NCBI RefSeq assembly: GCF_030272615.1
Contig: NC_081406.1
Span: forward strand, 396,514,439-396,578,438
Source of the DNA: Cryptomeria japonica
Lineage: Eukaryota; Streptophyta; Pinopsida; Cupressales; Cupressaceae
Direction: 5' to 3'
DNA length: 64,000 bases
Made by a program: the position numbers and the translations under genes. The notes under the pieces are model-generated. The model worked only from the letters and a program-made list of their open reading frames with translations, had not been told where the DNA came from and made no database searches. Shown piece by piece: positions 46,144 to 57,723 of the stretch (its first letter is position 1; each line of letters starts with the position of its first letter).

Positions 46144-49092
46144 AATTTATTGGTATGCGATTAGAATATTATCTACTTGATATTGATTTCTTGATAGAAA
46201 TTTATTTCACTTATATATATGATCACATAATTAATTCAATGTGTTTTAAATTCTAATGTCATTACATAATTTATTCATGATTTCCTAATAGTAGAACCAT
46301 GCCACCCATAGGAGATGGAGATAGATAGAGTTTCGGCTAGCCATCATTTTATTTTAGAGCATGTAGACCGTGGTGAGAAAGTTGAGCATGATCCAGGTAG
46401 ACAACATCAAGAACATGATGGGGCCCCACCAAGTAAAGATGACCAATACACACCAATTTAATTTTTCTTTTCTTTTTTACAATACAACATATAACATCAC
46501 TTAAGCAATGTAGCGAGCACCCAACAACATTTAAGTGTTATGAACATGGAATAATTCACTCAAGCTATTCAAACAATTACGCAAGTGGAATACACTAAAT
46601 CAGTACTACTAAATCCCTAGGGTATCTCAACACCATTACTTAATCTACCTACATAAGCAATAAGCATTTACTTTCTTCTAGATCAATACCTCATAATCTT
46701 AATCATTATACACACATAGGTACAACATAGAAATACCTAACACTCATGATATGCAACCTACTTGATCATTCATTTAATATGAGACTCTATCTTTCAATGC
46801 ATAGCTACTTCCCTTTTTCTCTTAGGTTCATTTTATACACCAAGTCCAATGTTCCTATTACAACTAACCAACCTTCGACTATAAATATCACCATTCACAT
46901 ACAATGATTAATCCCTTACATTGCATTAACATAATTTCCATTTACAACTAACTTCCACATAATCATTTATGCTTCTATGCTCCTAGCATACTTATTACTT
47001 CATCATGATTCCTAAAGCACATAATGCAATAATCACAAAGTTTCCTTAAACATTTAATCCATAGCCCACTTAATTCTCATAAAATCTCTTACACTATATC
47101 AATTAATCAACAATCATTTTATTACAAATTAGGAAACAACATGAATTCACCTCAACACAAACTAAGATACAATATCCTAATTCCATATCCACTAATAGCA
47201 TCCACCAAAAGGAGATATAATCTTAAACCATAACGCATGATACATTCTAATTCTTTCCTAAAAGACAAGCATTCATTTTACCATCTATCCATACACTTAC
47301 TAGTAATTTCCATTAATAAGATTAGTAAGTCATTCACTAAGATCATCCATTCAATATTTCCATAAGGAACCTTCAATTACATCCCAAGTATTATAAGATT
47401 TCAATACAACCATTAGATCACTATCCACGAAGTATGATACTATAATATCACATTCATTAATCTTAACTCATAACCATGTCCTAAGATACCTTCCAATATT
47501 ACACATACTCATACATCTTACCAAGGCATAACAATTCTTCTAGTCAAGCACTAGTTTAAGACATCATTTAAGTCTAATACCACTATTATAACATTTATAC
47601 TATTTCCTTTTAACATGGCTCATCAAGAATACAAAATGCATCATTTAATTCCAAGCCATGATATTTATTCACATCTCATGCATCTATTTCATTTAATATA
47701 AATACATTATAATACAACTCAAGGTTCATCATTACAATCATCTACCATAACCAAAGTTATCACTACAACTAGAACAACATAGTCATTTCTCATAAACATG
47801 ATTTCTTTACAACCATTACATAAGAATTCCATTACATAAATCACATCATCATTTACATTCTTTCTGCAATTATTATCCATGAACAATCTGAAGAAGCATC
47901 CTCATCCATGCAAGAAGAATCCAAAGACACGAACATCCCAATGATTTAAAAGCACCAACCACCCGACCATGTGGAACCAAAGGAACCACCCCCCATGCTA
48001 GGAGATGACACAAGGTCCCAACACACACTCTACATCTAGGCTGACACTTAAAACCAAAGAGACTAAACAATACAAGGACACTCAAGCAAGAACCAATCAC
48101 AAGATAGCACATAAAGAAAACTCCCAGAGGCTCACAAATCAATAAGGCATCAATACATCTCAAGCAAGGACACATGTAGGAGCGGAGTGTCATCACATGC
48201 TATCCTCCCCCATAATATTTCCAAAACATAACTCTTCAAGGCATAACCTCAATAGACATGTGGAGCCATTTCTACCCATGAGAGAATCAAGGGAGATTTG
48301 ACTTACCGTCTTCACGGCCTTCTCATGCTTATCTTAAAACATCCTCCCTAGGAATCATCCATGAGGCTCAAACTATTAATTATCTTGTTTAAATGAGTTC
48401 TAATTACCCATCCCAATTAATTCATTATTAATGTTATCACTTGTTTACAAATCATAGAAAACTCCAATGTGCCCTGGTGGTCTAGACTTCATGCATCCTT
48501 ACAAGGAACCTCATGCAAGCCTATCTCTTGTGACCCCGGTCATCACAAGGAAGCTCAATCCTCCTAACATGGCCCAATAATAAATCATAAGAGGCTCCAA
48601 TTCAAATTCCAAGAAAAGATCCATAACCTCATCATGCAGCCCAACAACACATAAAAACATGCAAGGAAAAACCATAGCTAAAGAGCGCAAAGGGCTGAAA
48701 TCCATTAAAAGCAATATGAGCCTCAATGTGGAAATCTATATCGAAAGAGAAATTCCCTCAATAAAACATATCAAATCTGTTGTCTTCACAACGATATCAT
48801 CTTGTTGTCTCCACAGCAATGCTATATTGTTGTCTCCACTACAAAACCATTTTTCCATTGCAACATCTCAATATAAGAAAAGACTCAAATCTTTAGCAAT
48901 AAATAAACCAAGACTATTCCACCATATAATACATAAAATTGCATCTAACTGATAAATAACAGTAGCTGGAAAATGTCTGCAAAAAATCCAAAAAGCCTCT
49001 GGAGTGAAACGAAACTCGAAAAATCCAAATCTGACTGGGAGAACAGTGAAAACACCAAAGACAAATAGAACAATGCTTTTGCATTGAAGTTT
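46144..49092. other. Repetitive DNA without recognisable gene
   Basis: AT-rich with scattered short open frames, none convincing. At about 48199-48225 the minus strand reads atgggggaggatagca followed by TGTGATGACAC, which looks like a polypurine tract next to an LTR start. That would make about 46506-48199 an LTR of a minus-strand element. No second copy is present in the window, so this is only a suggestion. Confidence 0.35.
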
Positions 49093-49323
49093 AGCGCTTT
49101 TACATTACAGGTTAGCACCTGTGTTAAATAGTTTAGTGTTTGCGCAGATAAGGATAGCAATTTTGCACAAGGGACAACGCATATACACTGAAGGACAGCG
49201 CAAATAAAATAAAAGACAGCGCAAATGCATGAAAGGACAATGCAAAGGAATAAAAGGACAACGCATAGGAATAAAAGGACAACGCAAAGGAATAAAAGAC
49301 AGTGCATATGCAGAGTCAGCGCT
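49093..49323 (+). repeat. Strict 21-bp array of AGCGCT-like words
   Basis: Twelve words of the form AGCGCT, AGCGCA, AACGCA, AGTGCA and so on start at 49093, 49114, 49135, 49156, 49176, 49197, 49218, 49239, 49260, 49281, 49301 and 49318. Steps are 21, 21, 21, 20, 21, 21, 21, 21, 21, 20 and 17. The later part has the fuller unit aaaggacaacgcaaaggaat. The first and last words are AGCGCTTTT, as in the large element. Confidence 0.9.
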
Positions 49324-50902
49324 TTTGCATAAAAGGGAAAGAAAATACAGAACTTTTGGCAGAGATTTAAAAATCAAACTTAAAACATTAAGCTTTGAAA
49401 AGTATATACACAGAGTCGCCCATAACCAACAAGTAAGAAGAAATAAATAGAATAAAGTTTAATAGAATATAGAGGGAGAGATTCCAAAACCACATCCATA
49501 GCTGGGAGACCCAGAACTCATTCATAGAGACTTATTTTGAGTCTAAAACACATAGGTGACTCTACCAGCAACAGATAAGGCCAAAGCTACATCAAACAAA
49601 ACACCAATCACATGATCCAGACAATGATATAGGATCTCACTACAAGCAGCCATGAATCTAGAATTTTCAATGCCATGAACAGCAACACACAGGAGACCAA
49701 ATATTTATCCAATATAGCTATACAAACACTCATATAAAATAAAGTTTTCTCCACCAAATATAAATCTGAAAACTATAATAAACCAAATATTTCATCCCCA
49801 GCTCCTGGAAGACATTTTCAGACACGGAGCATACACAGAGAAATTTTAAAGCTGAAAATTAAAAAAAGACAAGGAACCCAACCTGCACCCTGAGTGATGG
49901 ATGAGTGTTGAGGTAGAGTTCCATCCAAATCCAAAGCCAAACCAAGAAACTCCGGCAACAATCCAAAGCCAAAACCCAAAGGAAAACTCTTGCAGAGAGT
50001 ATTTTTTTGCAAAGAATAAGCCAACCCAAAAAACTTCACGAGAAAGAAAATAAAAAGCCAAACAATAACCAAAACCCTAGCCTCAATCTCGACCAATCAA
50101 AATATTTCAATCTATAATATATTTTACCAACCCCACCATATAATATAATTTTACCTCCCTTTTCTTATTCAACCAATAAAAGAAGAGGGTAGGTAAGATA
50201 AATATAAATCATGCTTTTACAATTTGGTGGGAATGTTTTATTATTTTATTTTAAAGTGAATTTATACAACCCACTTAATATAAAAGTCAACTAATAAATA
50301 AAACATGGGCCACAATTAAATAAATCAAATGGGGAATTTAAATTAAATAAACCAAATAAATATTAAACCATAGGCGATTAAATAAATAAACAATTAAATA
50401 CCATTAAAAGGTCAAGTCACAAATAAATATAAAACCACAACATAAGCTAAACAATATATATTAAATCATCATTAAAATAAGTAAACAATTAAATATCAAA
50501 TAATTAAATACCCAAAAAGGCAAGAGTCCAATAAATTAAATTAAACATTAGATAATCAAATAATCAAATTGCTATTAATTAAAATAATTAAAATAAACAT
50601 TATTAACTATTTAATCTCACGTCAATAATCAATCAGCCTCAACATAATAGGATTAACTAACCAATGCTAACATACTCACAACACAGAAGAAACCAAGCTT
50701 ACTAACTGACATGGCGACTGGCGCCAAGACACCGACGACTCACAGTGAACAACTTAGACCTAGAGTATGTGAGCTAAGATTGTGCCAACTCTAAACCACA
50801 TACCATTGGGATTTAAAGACATGCTCAGACCTGTGGAGCCAAGTGGAGTCGATGTCTGGTACTTGCAAATCTTGCATCCACAAAGCAACGATACGACATA
50901 TG

Positions 50903-50905
<3 letters not shown>
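49324..50905. other. AT-rich DNA, no gene seen
   Basis: 50100-50640 is dominated by aaataaat and aattaaat words. tggcgccaagacacc near 50720 resembles a primer site, but I could not match it to a tRNA with confidence. Confidence 0.35.

Positions 50906-50939
<34 letters not shown>
50906..50939. repeat. TA dinucleotide microsatellite
   Basis: About 17 uninterrupted AT/TA units. Confidence 0.97.
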
Positions 50940-50944
<5 letters not shown>

Positions 50945-50949
50945 ATGAA

Positions 50950-52480
50950 TAATGATGAATGGTAAATAACCAACAGATACTGAGAGGGGGGATGAATCAG
51001 TATAGACAAAAACTTCTTAAACAACTTAAACAGCAAAGACTACACTAACCGGTAAACAGCATCACCGATCTAAATCAAGGCAATACCGGTAAAACACAGT
51101 GACTGTAAAAGTCATAAACCGGTAACACTTAGATCTTCACAAAACCTAATATCTCATTTCCACTTCACTCATATGCTTAAAACCTAATATCTCATTTCCA
51201 CTTCACCCATATGCTTAAACAAGTAATATATCATAAATATAATGACCACTAGATCAGCTTGCATTACCGCTTAACAGAAAACACTAAAACATCACATGAG
51301 AAAGCATCACACATAACACACTGATTTTTCATGTGGAAACCCAACTGGGAAAAACCACGGTGGGAATGAATACCCACAAGTTGTTCTTTAACTCTTCTAA
51401 AGTTTGCTCTATTAGGAGCCTAGTCCGGTTAAAGACTTTACAATAGGTTCTGCTAGGAACCAATCCTGCTAGGGACCACCCGGTTAAGGGATGGCTAAAT
51501 ACTCGGTTAGAGGTTAAAACCCTGTTAAAGGTTACATCGCAAGAGGATTTGAAGAACTTAATGATTTTGAGTCACCCTGTTAAAGGATTTACAAAAATTC
51601 TATTAAAGCTACCCGGTAAATGGATTTTCCAACTGCTAAAATGGTTAGAAGTCGACAGGTAATACACTAATCTAATAACAGCACTTAATGCCAAGGCAGA
51701 TCCACTTTAGTTCCTTTGCATCTGCAATTACACTCTGTAGGTATCTACTCACTTCTCTGGTCTGGCAAGAATCGCGTATCTCTTCACTTGGATACACACA
51801 TAACATTTGCCAACAAAGTCAAACAAAAATCATCATCGACCTTATAGAAAACAATTAGGTCAATAGCATAAACCCTAAAGCCCTAAGCATCTGGGTTATC
51901 AATACAGTCGGTCCAATCCTGATCGTTTAATCACATTTCATGGGGTAAAACAATCTTGAACAAATCTCAAGACGTTCTCTATCGTCCGTTCTTCACCGCT
52001 TCTGGAAGTTGATAACCCATCACGCGCTCTCCACCGTTTACTAGGATTTTGCACATTCCTGAGGTGGATAGAATCAATCTTCTTCATGCAAGATCCTCAA
52101 GAAGATCCTTCACGTGCACAAGGTTGACATGGCAACACGATCTAATCTTCATTTCAATGCTACCTCATCATAGGATGTCGTCAATCGAATCACATAGACT
52201 TGGAATGCATCAACCAAAAACCCTGAAGTTGAGACTACCAACCGGTAGTCATATCAAATGAAACCCCGATACAAACTTTGCATATACCGGTTCACATTCC
52301 AACATACCAGTTCACCTTTTTGCATATACCGGTGCATACTATCATACCGGTTCACTTCATACCATCATACCAGTTCTCTTGCCAGTTTTCTTACTTCAAT
52401 ATACTGGTTCATACTTCATCATATTGACATCAATGACAACATACACCATCATGTCATCAAACTCTACACATATGCCAGCA
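50950..52480 (-). repeat. Probable 3' LTR of a Ty1/copia element
   Basis: Downstream of the copia pol remnant on the minus strand. The right edge is likely 52480 (plus ends tatgccagca), followed by a purine tract. Internal text such as catgtggaaacccaactggg and accacggtggga is the type of sequence seen in plant copia LTRs. The left edge is not defined; a second LTR copy is absent. Confidence 0.55.
52241..52408. repeat. Phased ACCGGT/ACCAGT array
   Basis: Palindromic ACCGGT or one-change variants start at 52241, 52286, 52306, 52328, 52346, 52369, 52381 and 52403. Steps are 45, 20, 22, 18, 23, 12 and 22. More ACCGGT occurs at 51048, 51085 and 51118. It lies inside the probable copia LTR. Confidence 0.65.
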
Positions 52481-52495
52481 ATATCCCCCTTTAGC
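52481..52495 (-). promoter_or_regulatory. Polypurine tract of the copia remnant
   Basis: The minus strand reads gctaaagggggatat just before the inferred LTR start. A second purine-rich stretch lies near 52603-52615 (caaagagggagaag on the minus strand). Confidence 0.6.
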
Positions 52496-52759
52496 ATTGA
52501 TGGCAATATACAAAGATATCTCTACATCTTCACATCTTCTCCCCAATCTCTTCCATACTATATGTCTTCAATACTGCAGATATCTTCTCTTCTTCACATC
52601 TTCTCCCTCTTTGACAACAATGCCAAAGTGGAGGCATAAACATCCATGATCTACTATGTTGCTCCCTCTAAGGAGTAGCATCCTTCAACACATCAATCCT
52701 GAAAAGATTTGCCAATGCAATACCTGACTGATGTGGAGCACATACCTTTAGTTCACCTG

Positions 52760-53716
52760 TTGAAGGGGCAACACCCCTAATTCACCTCTTAAATAGGTAA
52801 ATGTAGCCTTTGGTAGAGGCTTGGTGAAAATATCTACTAATTGCTCCTTACTGGAAACATGTTCCAAGACAACCTCTTTGTTCTAAACTTTCTCCCTCAA
52901 GAAATGATACTTGAGCTCGTAGTGCTTGGTTCTAGCATGCAATGTCGGATTCTTGGAAATATTAATTGCACTTGTGTTGTCACAAAATATACTCATCGGT
53001 TCAGATACAGGGACTTTGAAACCACTTAATACATGCTTCATCCAAATTGTCTGAGTGCAGTTCATAAATGCTGCTACATATTATGCTTCTACTTTGGATT
53101 GAGAGATACAAATCTGCTTCTTACTCATCCATGAGACTATTCTACCACCGAGAAAGAATGCACCACTGGTTGTGCCCTTTCAGTCGTCCACATTACCAGC
53201 CCAATTGGCATCGGTAAACACTTTGAGATTGAAATCATTATTGTATGGATACCACAATCCATAATCTATAGTTCCCTTCAGATATCTAAGAATCCACTTG
53301 ACTGCTACCAAGTGGGATCCTCTTGGACTTTTATGAAAATGTACAGCAATGCCCACTACATGTGCAATGTCTGGTATGTTGTGTACTACATAGTGCAACT
53401 TACCAATCATTGACCGGTAACATTTCTCATTCACCAACGCTGAGTCATCTTCTTTTGACAATTTACAACCGGTCATCATCGGTGTACCAACCGGTTTGTT
53501 GTCTTCCATGCCAAAGGTCTTCAACACCTCTTTGACATACTTGGACTGAGTGATAAAGATACCATCTTTCATTTGTTGAATCTGTAGTCCAATGAAGAAC
53601 TTAATCTCTCCAATTAGTGACATCTGAAATTCCTTCTTCATCTCATCTGCAAACGCATGGCTCATCTTGTCATTTCCACCAAAAATTATATCATCAACAA
53701 ACACTTCACATATCAT
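52760..53716 (-). pseudogene. Ty1/copia RT C-terminus and RNase H remnant
   Basis: The minus strand starts abruptly inside RT at FVDDIIFGGND (the YVDD-type active site, here FVDD) and continues with IGEIKFFIGLQIQQMKDGIF, KCYRSMIGKLHYV and WILRYLKGTIDYGLW. After stops near 53180 and 53070, the RNase H part contains SIFCDNTSAINISKNPTLHARTKH. It ends near 52760 with FTKPLP-like residues. The order and motifs are diagnostic of copia. The 5' two thirds is missing because the fragment joins a different element at about 53711. Confidence 0.88.
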
Positions 53717-54139
53717 CCATTGAAAAGTGTGTGATGTGCTTAGACTGACATGTGATAGTTTTATAGTTGATAATTTGATCTCATGTTCAATGTTGGATGT
53801 GTCTCGGTTTTTTGCTTGATAAGAGTTGCCTGACTATTGTTCTTCCGGTTTGATTAAGCTCAAAATGATAAAAAAAATTGCCCCCAAACAGGTGCAATAT
53901 TTTGCCCCAAGCCTAGAAACAAATTCATTATGATATACCCAATGATCCAAACCATGATGAGAAGCCACATGGGATGCCTGCATATGTACAAAGGCTTTAT
54001 TATGGATATGAACAGTGTTGATGGAAAATGAATGCAAGCAAAAGGATGTATGATCCAATAGATGGAAGAGCTAGCGGACAGATAGTGCATGTTTGCCAGG
54101 TCTTCACCATTTGTTTTTATTGCACTTTTTCTCATATTT

Positions 54140-54290
54140 ATTTATTTTATTTTATTTTTTTTTGAATTTTCTACTTTTTCACTGTTTTTGGATTTTTCTG
54201 TTTTTGCACTGTTTTTGGATTTTTCTGTTCTTTCAGTGTTTTGGGATTTTTCTGCTTTTTCACTGTTATTGGATTTTTCTGCTTTTTCAG
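54140..54290 (-). repeat. A-rich tract following pol (minus strand)
   Basis: Plus strand shows repeated ttttctgctttttcactg-like words with tttggattttt. It is the counterpart of 15395-15640. Confidence 0.85.
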
Positions 54291-54294
54291 ACAT

Positions 54295-57200
54295 AAAAAT
54301 TCTCCAGATGCATGTTATTGATGGGTTCCTCAAGTTGATCCTCATCCTATGTTGATAGCTGATATGCTCCTAACCCAAATAATGTTGTGACCACAAACGG
54401 ACCTAACCAGTTTGGTTCAAACTTTCCTTTATTTTCTCGATCTACCTGGTTACATGGATTTTCTTTGAGTACTAGTTCCCCATCTTGAAATGTTCTTGGT
54501 TTGACCTTATGATTATAACTGTGACACATTCTTTGTTGATATACCTTTAAATGATCAAAGGCATTTTGTCTTCGTTCATGGATTAATTCTAACTCATGCA
54601 ATCGAGACACTCATTGTTCTTCATCTGGGATAAGACCTTTTAATGATACTCATAGAGAAGGTATCTCTACTTCTATTGGTAGTATTTCTTATGATCCATA
54701 GACAAGAGAGAAAGGTGTGGAACCTATTGGTGTGTGGATACTAGTACGGTAAGCCCATAGAGCAGGGTTCAATTGAATATGCCAATCTCTGCCAGCATTA
54801 TTCACTCTCTTTTTAAGGATTTTAAGAATGGTTTTGTTTGATACTTCCGCTTGCCCATTTCCTTGGGGATAGTAGGGTGTGGAAAATCTATGTTGGATCT
54901 TGAATTTCTCACATAGCTCTTGGATATCCTGATTCTTGAACAGTCATCCATTATTAGTGATAATGGTCATGGGTATTCCATAGCGACAAATGATGTAGTT
55001 CAAGATAAATGCAGCAATTTGTTTTCCTTTGATATTTGTGAGAGGTACTACCTCAATGCATTTTGTGAAATATTATGTACCTATAAGGATGAATTTGTGA
55101 CCATTAGATGAAGAATGATTTATCTTTCCTACTAGATCAAGACCCCATTGGCAAAAAGGCCAAGATGTTGCCAAAGCATGAAGTTCTTGTGTTGGTGCAT
55201 GAATCAAATTTCCATGGATCTGATATTGTTTGCATGTTTTAGCTATCTAAAAAGAATCTCATTCCATAGTTGGCCAATAATAGCCCAAGCGTATGATTTT
55301 TTTCAAAAGGGTAAGACCACTTGAATGAGTGCCACAAATGTCGTTATGGACTTCATTTAAGGCCTGCTCAGATTCTTCTTGTTTCAGACATCTTAAAAGA
55401 GTACCATCTAGACCTTGTTTAAAAAGGGTATCCGCGACAAGAGTATAATGAGAGGATTGGTAAATAAAGTTTCTATTTTGGTTCTTTGATAAATCAAGAG
55501 GTAGGGTGTTATCTTTCAGGTATGTGTAAGTTTGGCCATAACAGGAGGAATCATGCCCAACAAGGTGACAGATAGTTTAAGAATCAGGACAATTATGAGT
55601 AGGGTAAAACAACTCTTCCACCAGGGATTCGTAACGCTCTTGATTTTCTTGTGTCTGAAGGAGAGAAACAAGTGTTGCCATGGCATCTATTAATTTGTTG
55701 TCATTCCTTGGAATCTGCTAAAAAGTTATTTCTACAAAGTATTTATTAATATCATCAACCATCTTTTTATAAGGCATTAACTTTTTATCCTTTTTTTGAT
55801 AATCATCATTGATTTGATTGATGACGAGCTGAGAGTCTCCAAAGACTTGAAGTTGTGTAATGTTCCATTCTAGCCATTTTGATACCTGTAACCAAAGCTT
55901 CATATTCTGTTGTATTGTTGGTGCATGGAAAGCTTAATTTGTATGTTTTTAGACTTGTATGACCTTGTGGTGTGATGAATAGAATACCTGCTCCTGATCC
56001 ATGTTATGTATATGAACCATCAAAGTATAATTGCCATGTTTTTGTTGTGACCGTCAGGATATCAACATCCGAAAACTCAATCTGCAAAGGATGATTATCC
56101 TAAAGTGGTGCCTCGGCTAGTTGGTCTACAATGACTTGTCCCTTTATAGATTTTTTGTCAACATACTCAATATCAAACTCACTTAGGATCATGATCCATT
56201 TTTTTAGTTGTCATGTTAATGTTGCCTTGCTGAGTAAATACTTCAATGGATCAATTTTAGCTATCAACTTGATGGAGTGAGATAGTAGATCGTGTCCTAA
56301 TTTTTGAGAAGCAAAAACTACTGCCAAGCATGCTTTTTCTGTTGGAGAATAGTTGATCTTGTATCCTACTAGTGTTCTACTAATGTACTAGATGGCTCGT
56401 TCTTTTCCTTCATCATCTTGTTGTGCAAGTAGAACTCCTAATGATACTCGGTGGTTGATACATGCAGTAACAATGGCTTTCCTAGAATTGGCGACATTAG
56501 GATAGGTGGTTGCATAAGATAGGCCTTGATCTTGTTGAACGCATCCTCACATTGATGGTCCCACTTGAAATGAATATTTTTGTGCAATAGATGAGTAAAT
56601 GGTTGACATTTATCTGCCAGTTGAGCAACAAATCTTCTGATTGACTGGAGTCTTCCTTGGAGTGATCTGAGTTGACTGATATTATTGGGAGATGCCATAT
56701 CCATGATTGCTTTGACCTTAGCTAGATCTACTTTGATACCTCTAGCTGAAACAATGTATCCCAATAACTTGCCTGAAGTGACACCAAAGGCACATTTCTT
56801 GGGATTGAGTCGTAGCTTATACTATTCCAACCTGTCAAAGATATTTTCTAGTATTCCTATATGGTCTTCTCTATTGTATGATTTGGCCAAGATGTCATCC
56901 ACGTAATCTTCCATGAATGTATGCATCAAGTCATGGAATATCGTTGTCATACCTCTCTGATATGTAGCACATGTGCTCTTTAGTCCAAAAGGCATGACGT
57001 TCCAGCAGAAAGCACCCCATGGACATGTGAAAGTTGTCTTTTCGTGATCTTTAGGTGCTATTTTAATATGATTGTATCTGGAGAAACCATCCATTAGAGA
57101 AAACATGGAGTGTCCAACAGTTAAATCTAAAATGATGTCAATGTTAGGCAAAGGAAAGTCATCTTTTGGACATGCATTATTAAGATCTCTGAAGTTTGTG

Positions 57201-57723
57201 CATATTCTAATACTTTTATCTAGTTTGGAAACAAGAACGATGTTGGATACCCATTGAGGATAAGCTACAGGTCTGATGAATCTGACATCCAATAATTTCT
57301 TTAGTTTTGCTTTGACCAGGAGAGCGATATGTGGATGCATCTTCCTTAATTTTTGTTTAACTAGTTTGGCTCCTAGACTTACATTTAAGTGATGCATAAT
57401 AATCTCTGGATCCAATCCTGATATGTCTCCATATGACCAGGAAAAATTGATTCATCATCATTTGAAGAATCCTATATATTGTTGTATTTCTTCTTCTGAC
57501 AGAGAAGTTGTTGGATGTAGGATCTTTGGTTGCTATGTTGTCCCAATGTTAACTGCCTCTGTTGGTTCGATCAAAATGGATGACCATTCTTAATAGTGCG
57601 CAAGTAAAGTGTCAAATCTCCCATCTTTTGGTGCCTCAAGGAGGTTTTCACCATTAGATGTGTCCTTTCTTTTTAGTTTTTCTCGATCTAATGTTGCCGA
57701 GAAATGGTTTTCAGCATTAGACC
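54295..57723 (-). pseudogene. Tat-type pol remnant: linker, RT, RNase H, second RNase H, integrase
   Basis: Heavily broken but in order. The linker is at 57720-57590 (NGENLLEAPKDGRFD). RT at 57415-56822 has TNFRDLNNACPKDDFPLP and YVDDILAKS. The RNase H side is at 56764-56438 and below. The second RNase H is around 56020-55700 (LQVFGDSQLVINQ). Integrase spans about 55560-54620, recognisable by nucleotide match to 14100-15060. The C-terminal piece at 54610-54347 has SYNHKVKPRTFQDGELVLKE. Numerous stops and shifts rule out function. Confidence 0.87.

Noticed and set aside
47873-48196. A Cys-rich membrane-like minus-strand protein
   Set aside because: It lies in a possible LTR with no similarity I recognise; the high Leu/Cys content may be chance.
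46506-48199. A complete LTR
   Set aside because: The edges are suggestive and a purine tract abuts the right side, but there is no second copy or primer site, so it is mentioned only as a possibility.
48836-48850. CACTA terminal repeat (cactacaaaacc)
   Set aside because: It is one of several variants of a local tgtctccac repeat, and no partner ending in GTAGTG was found at a sensible distance from the transposase.
50720-50740. A primer binding site (tggcgccaagacacc)
   Set aside because: The first bases fit a primer site, but I could not match the remainder to a known tRNA end, and no LTR edge is convincing next to it.
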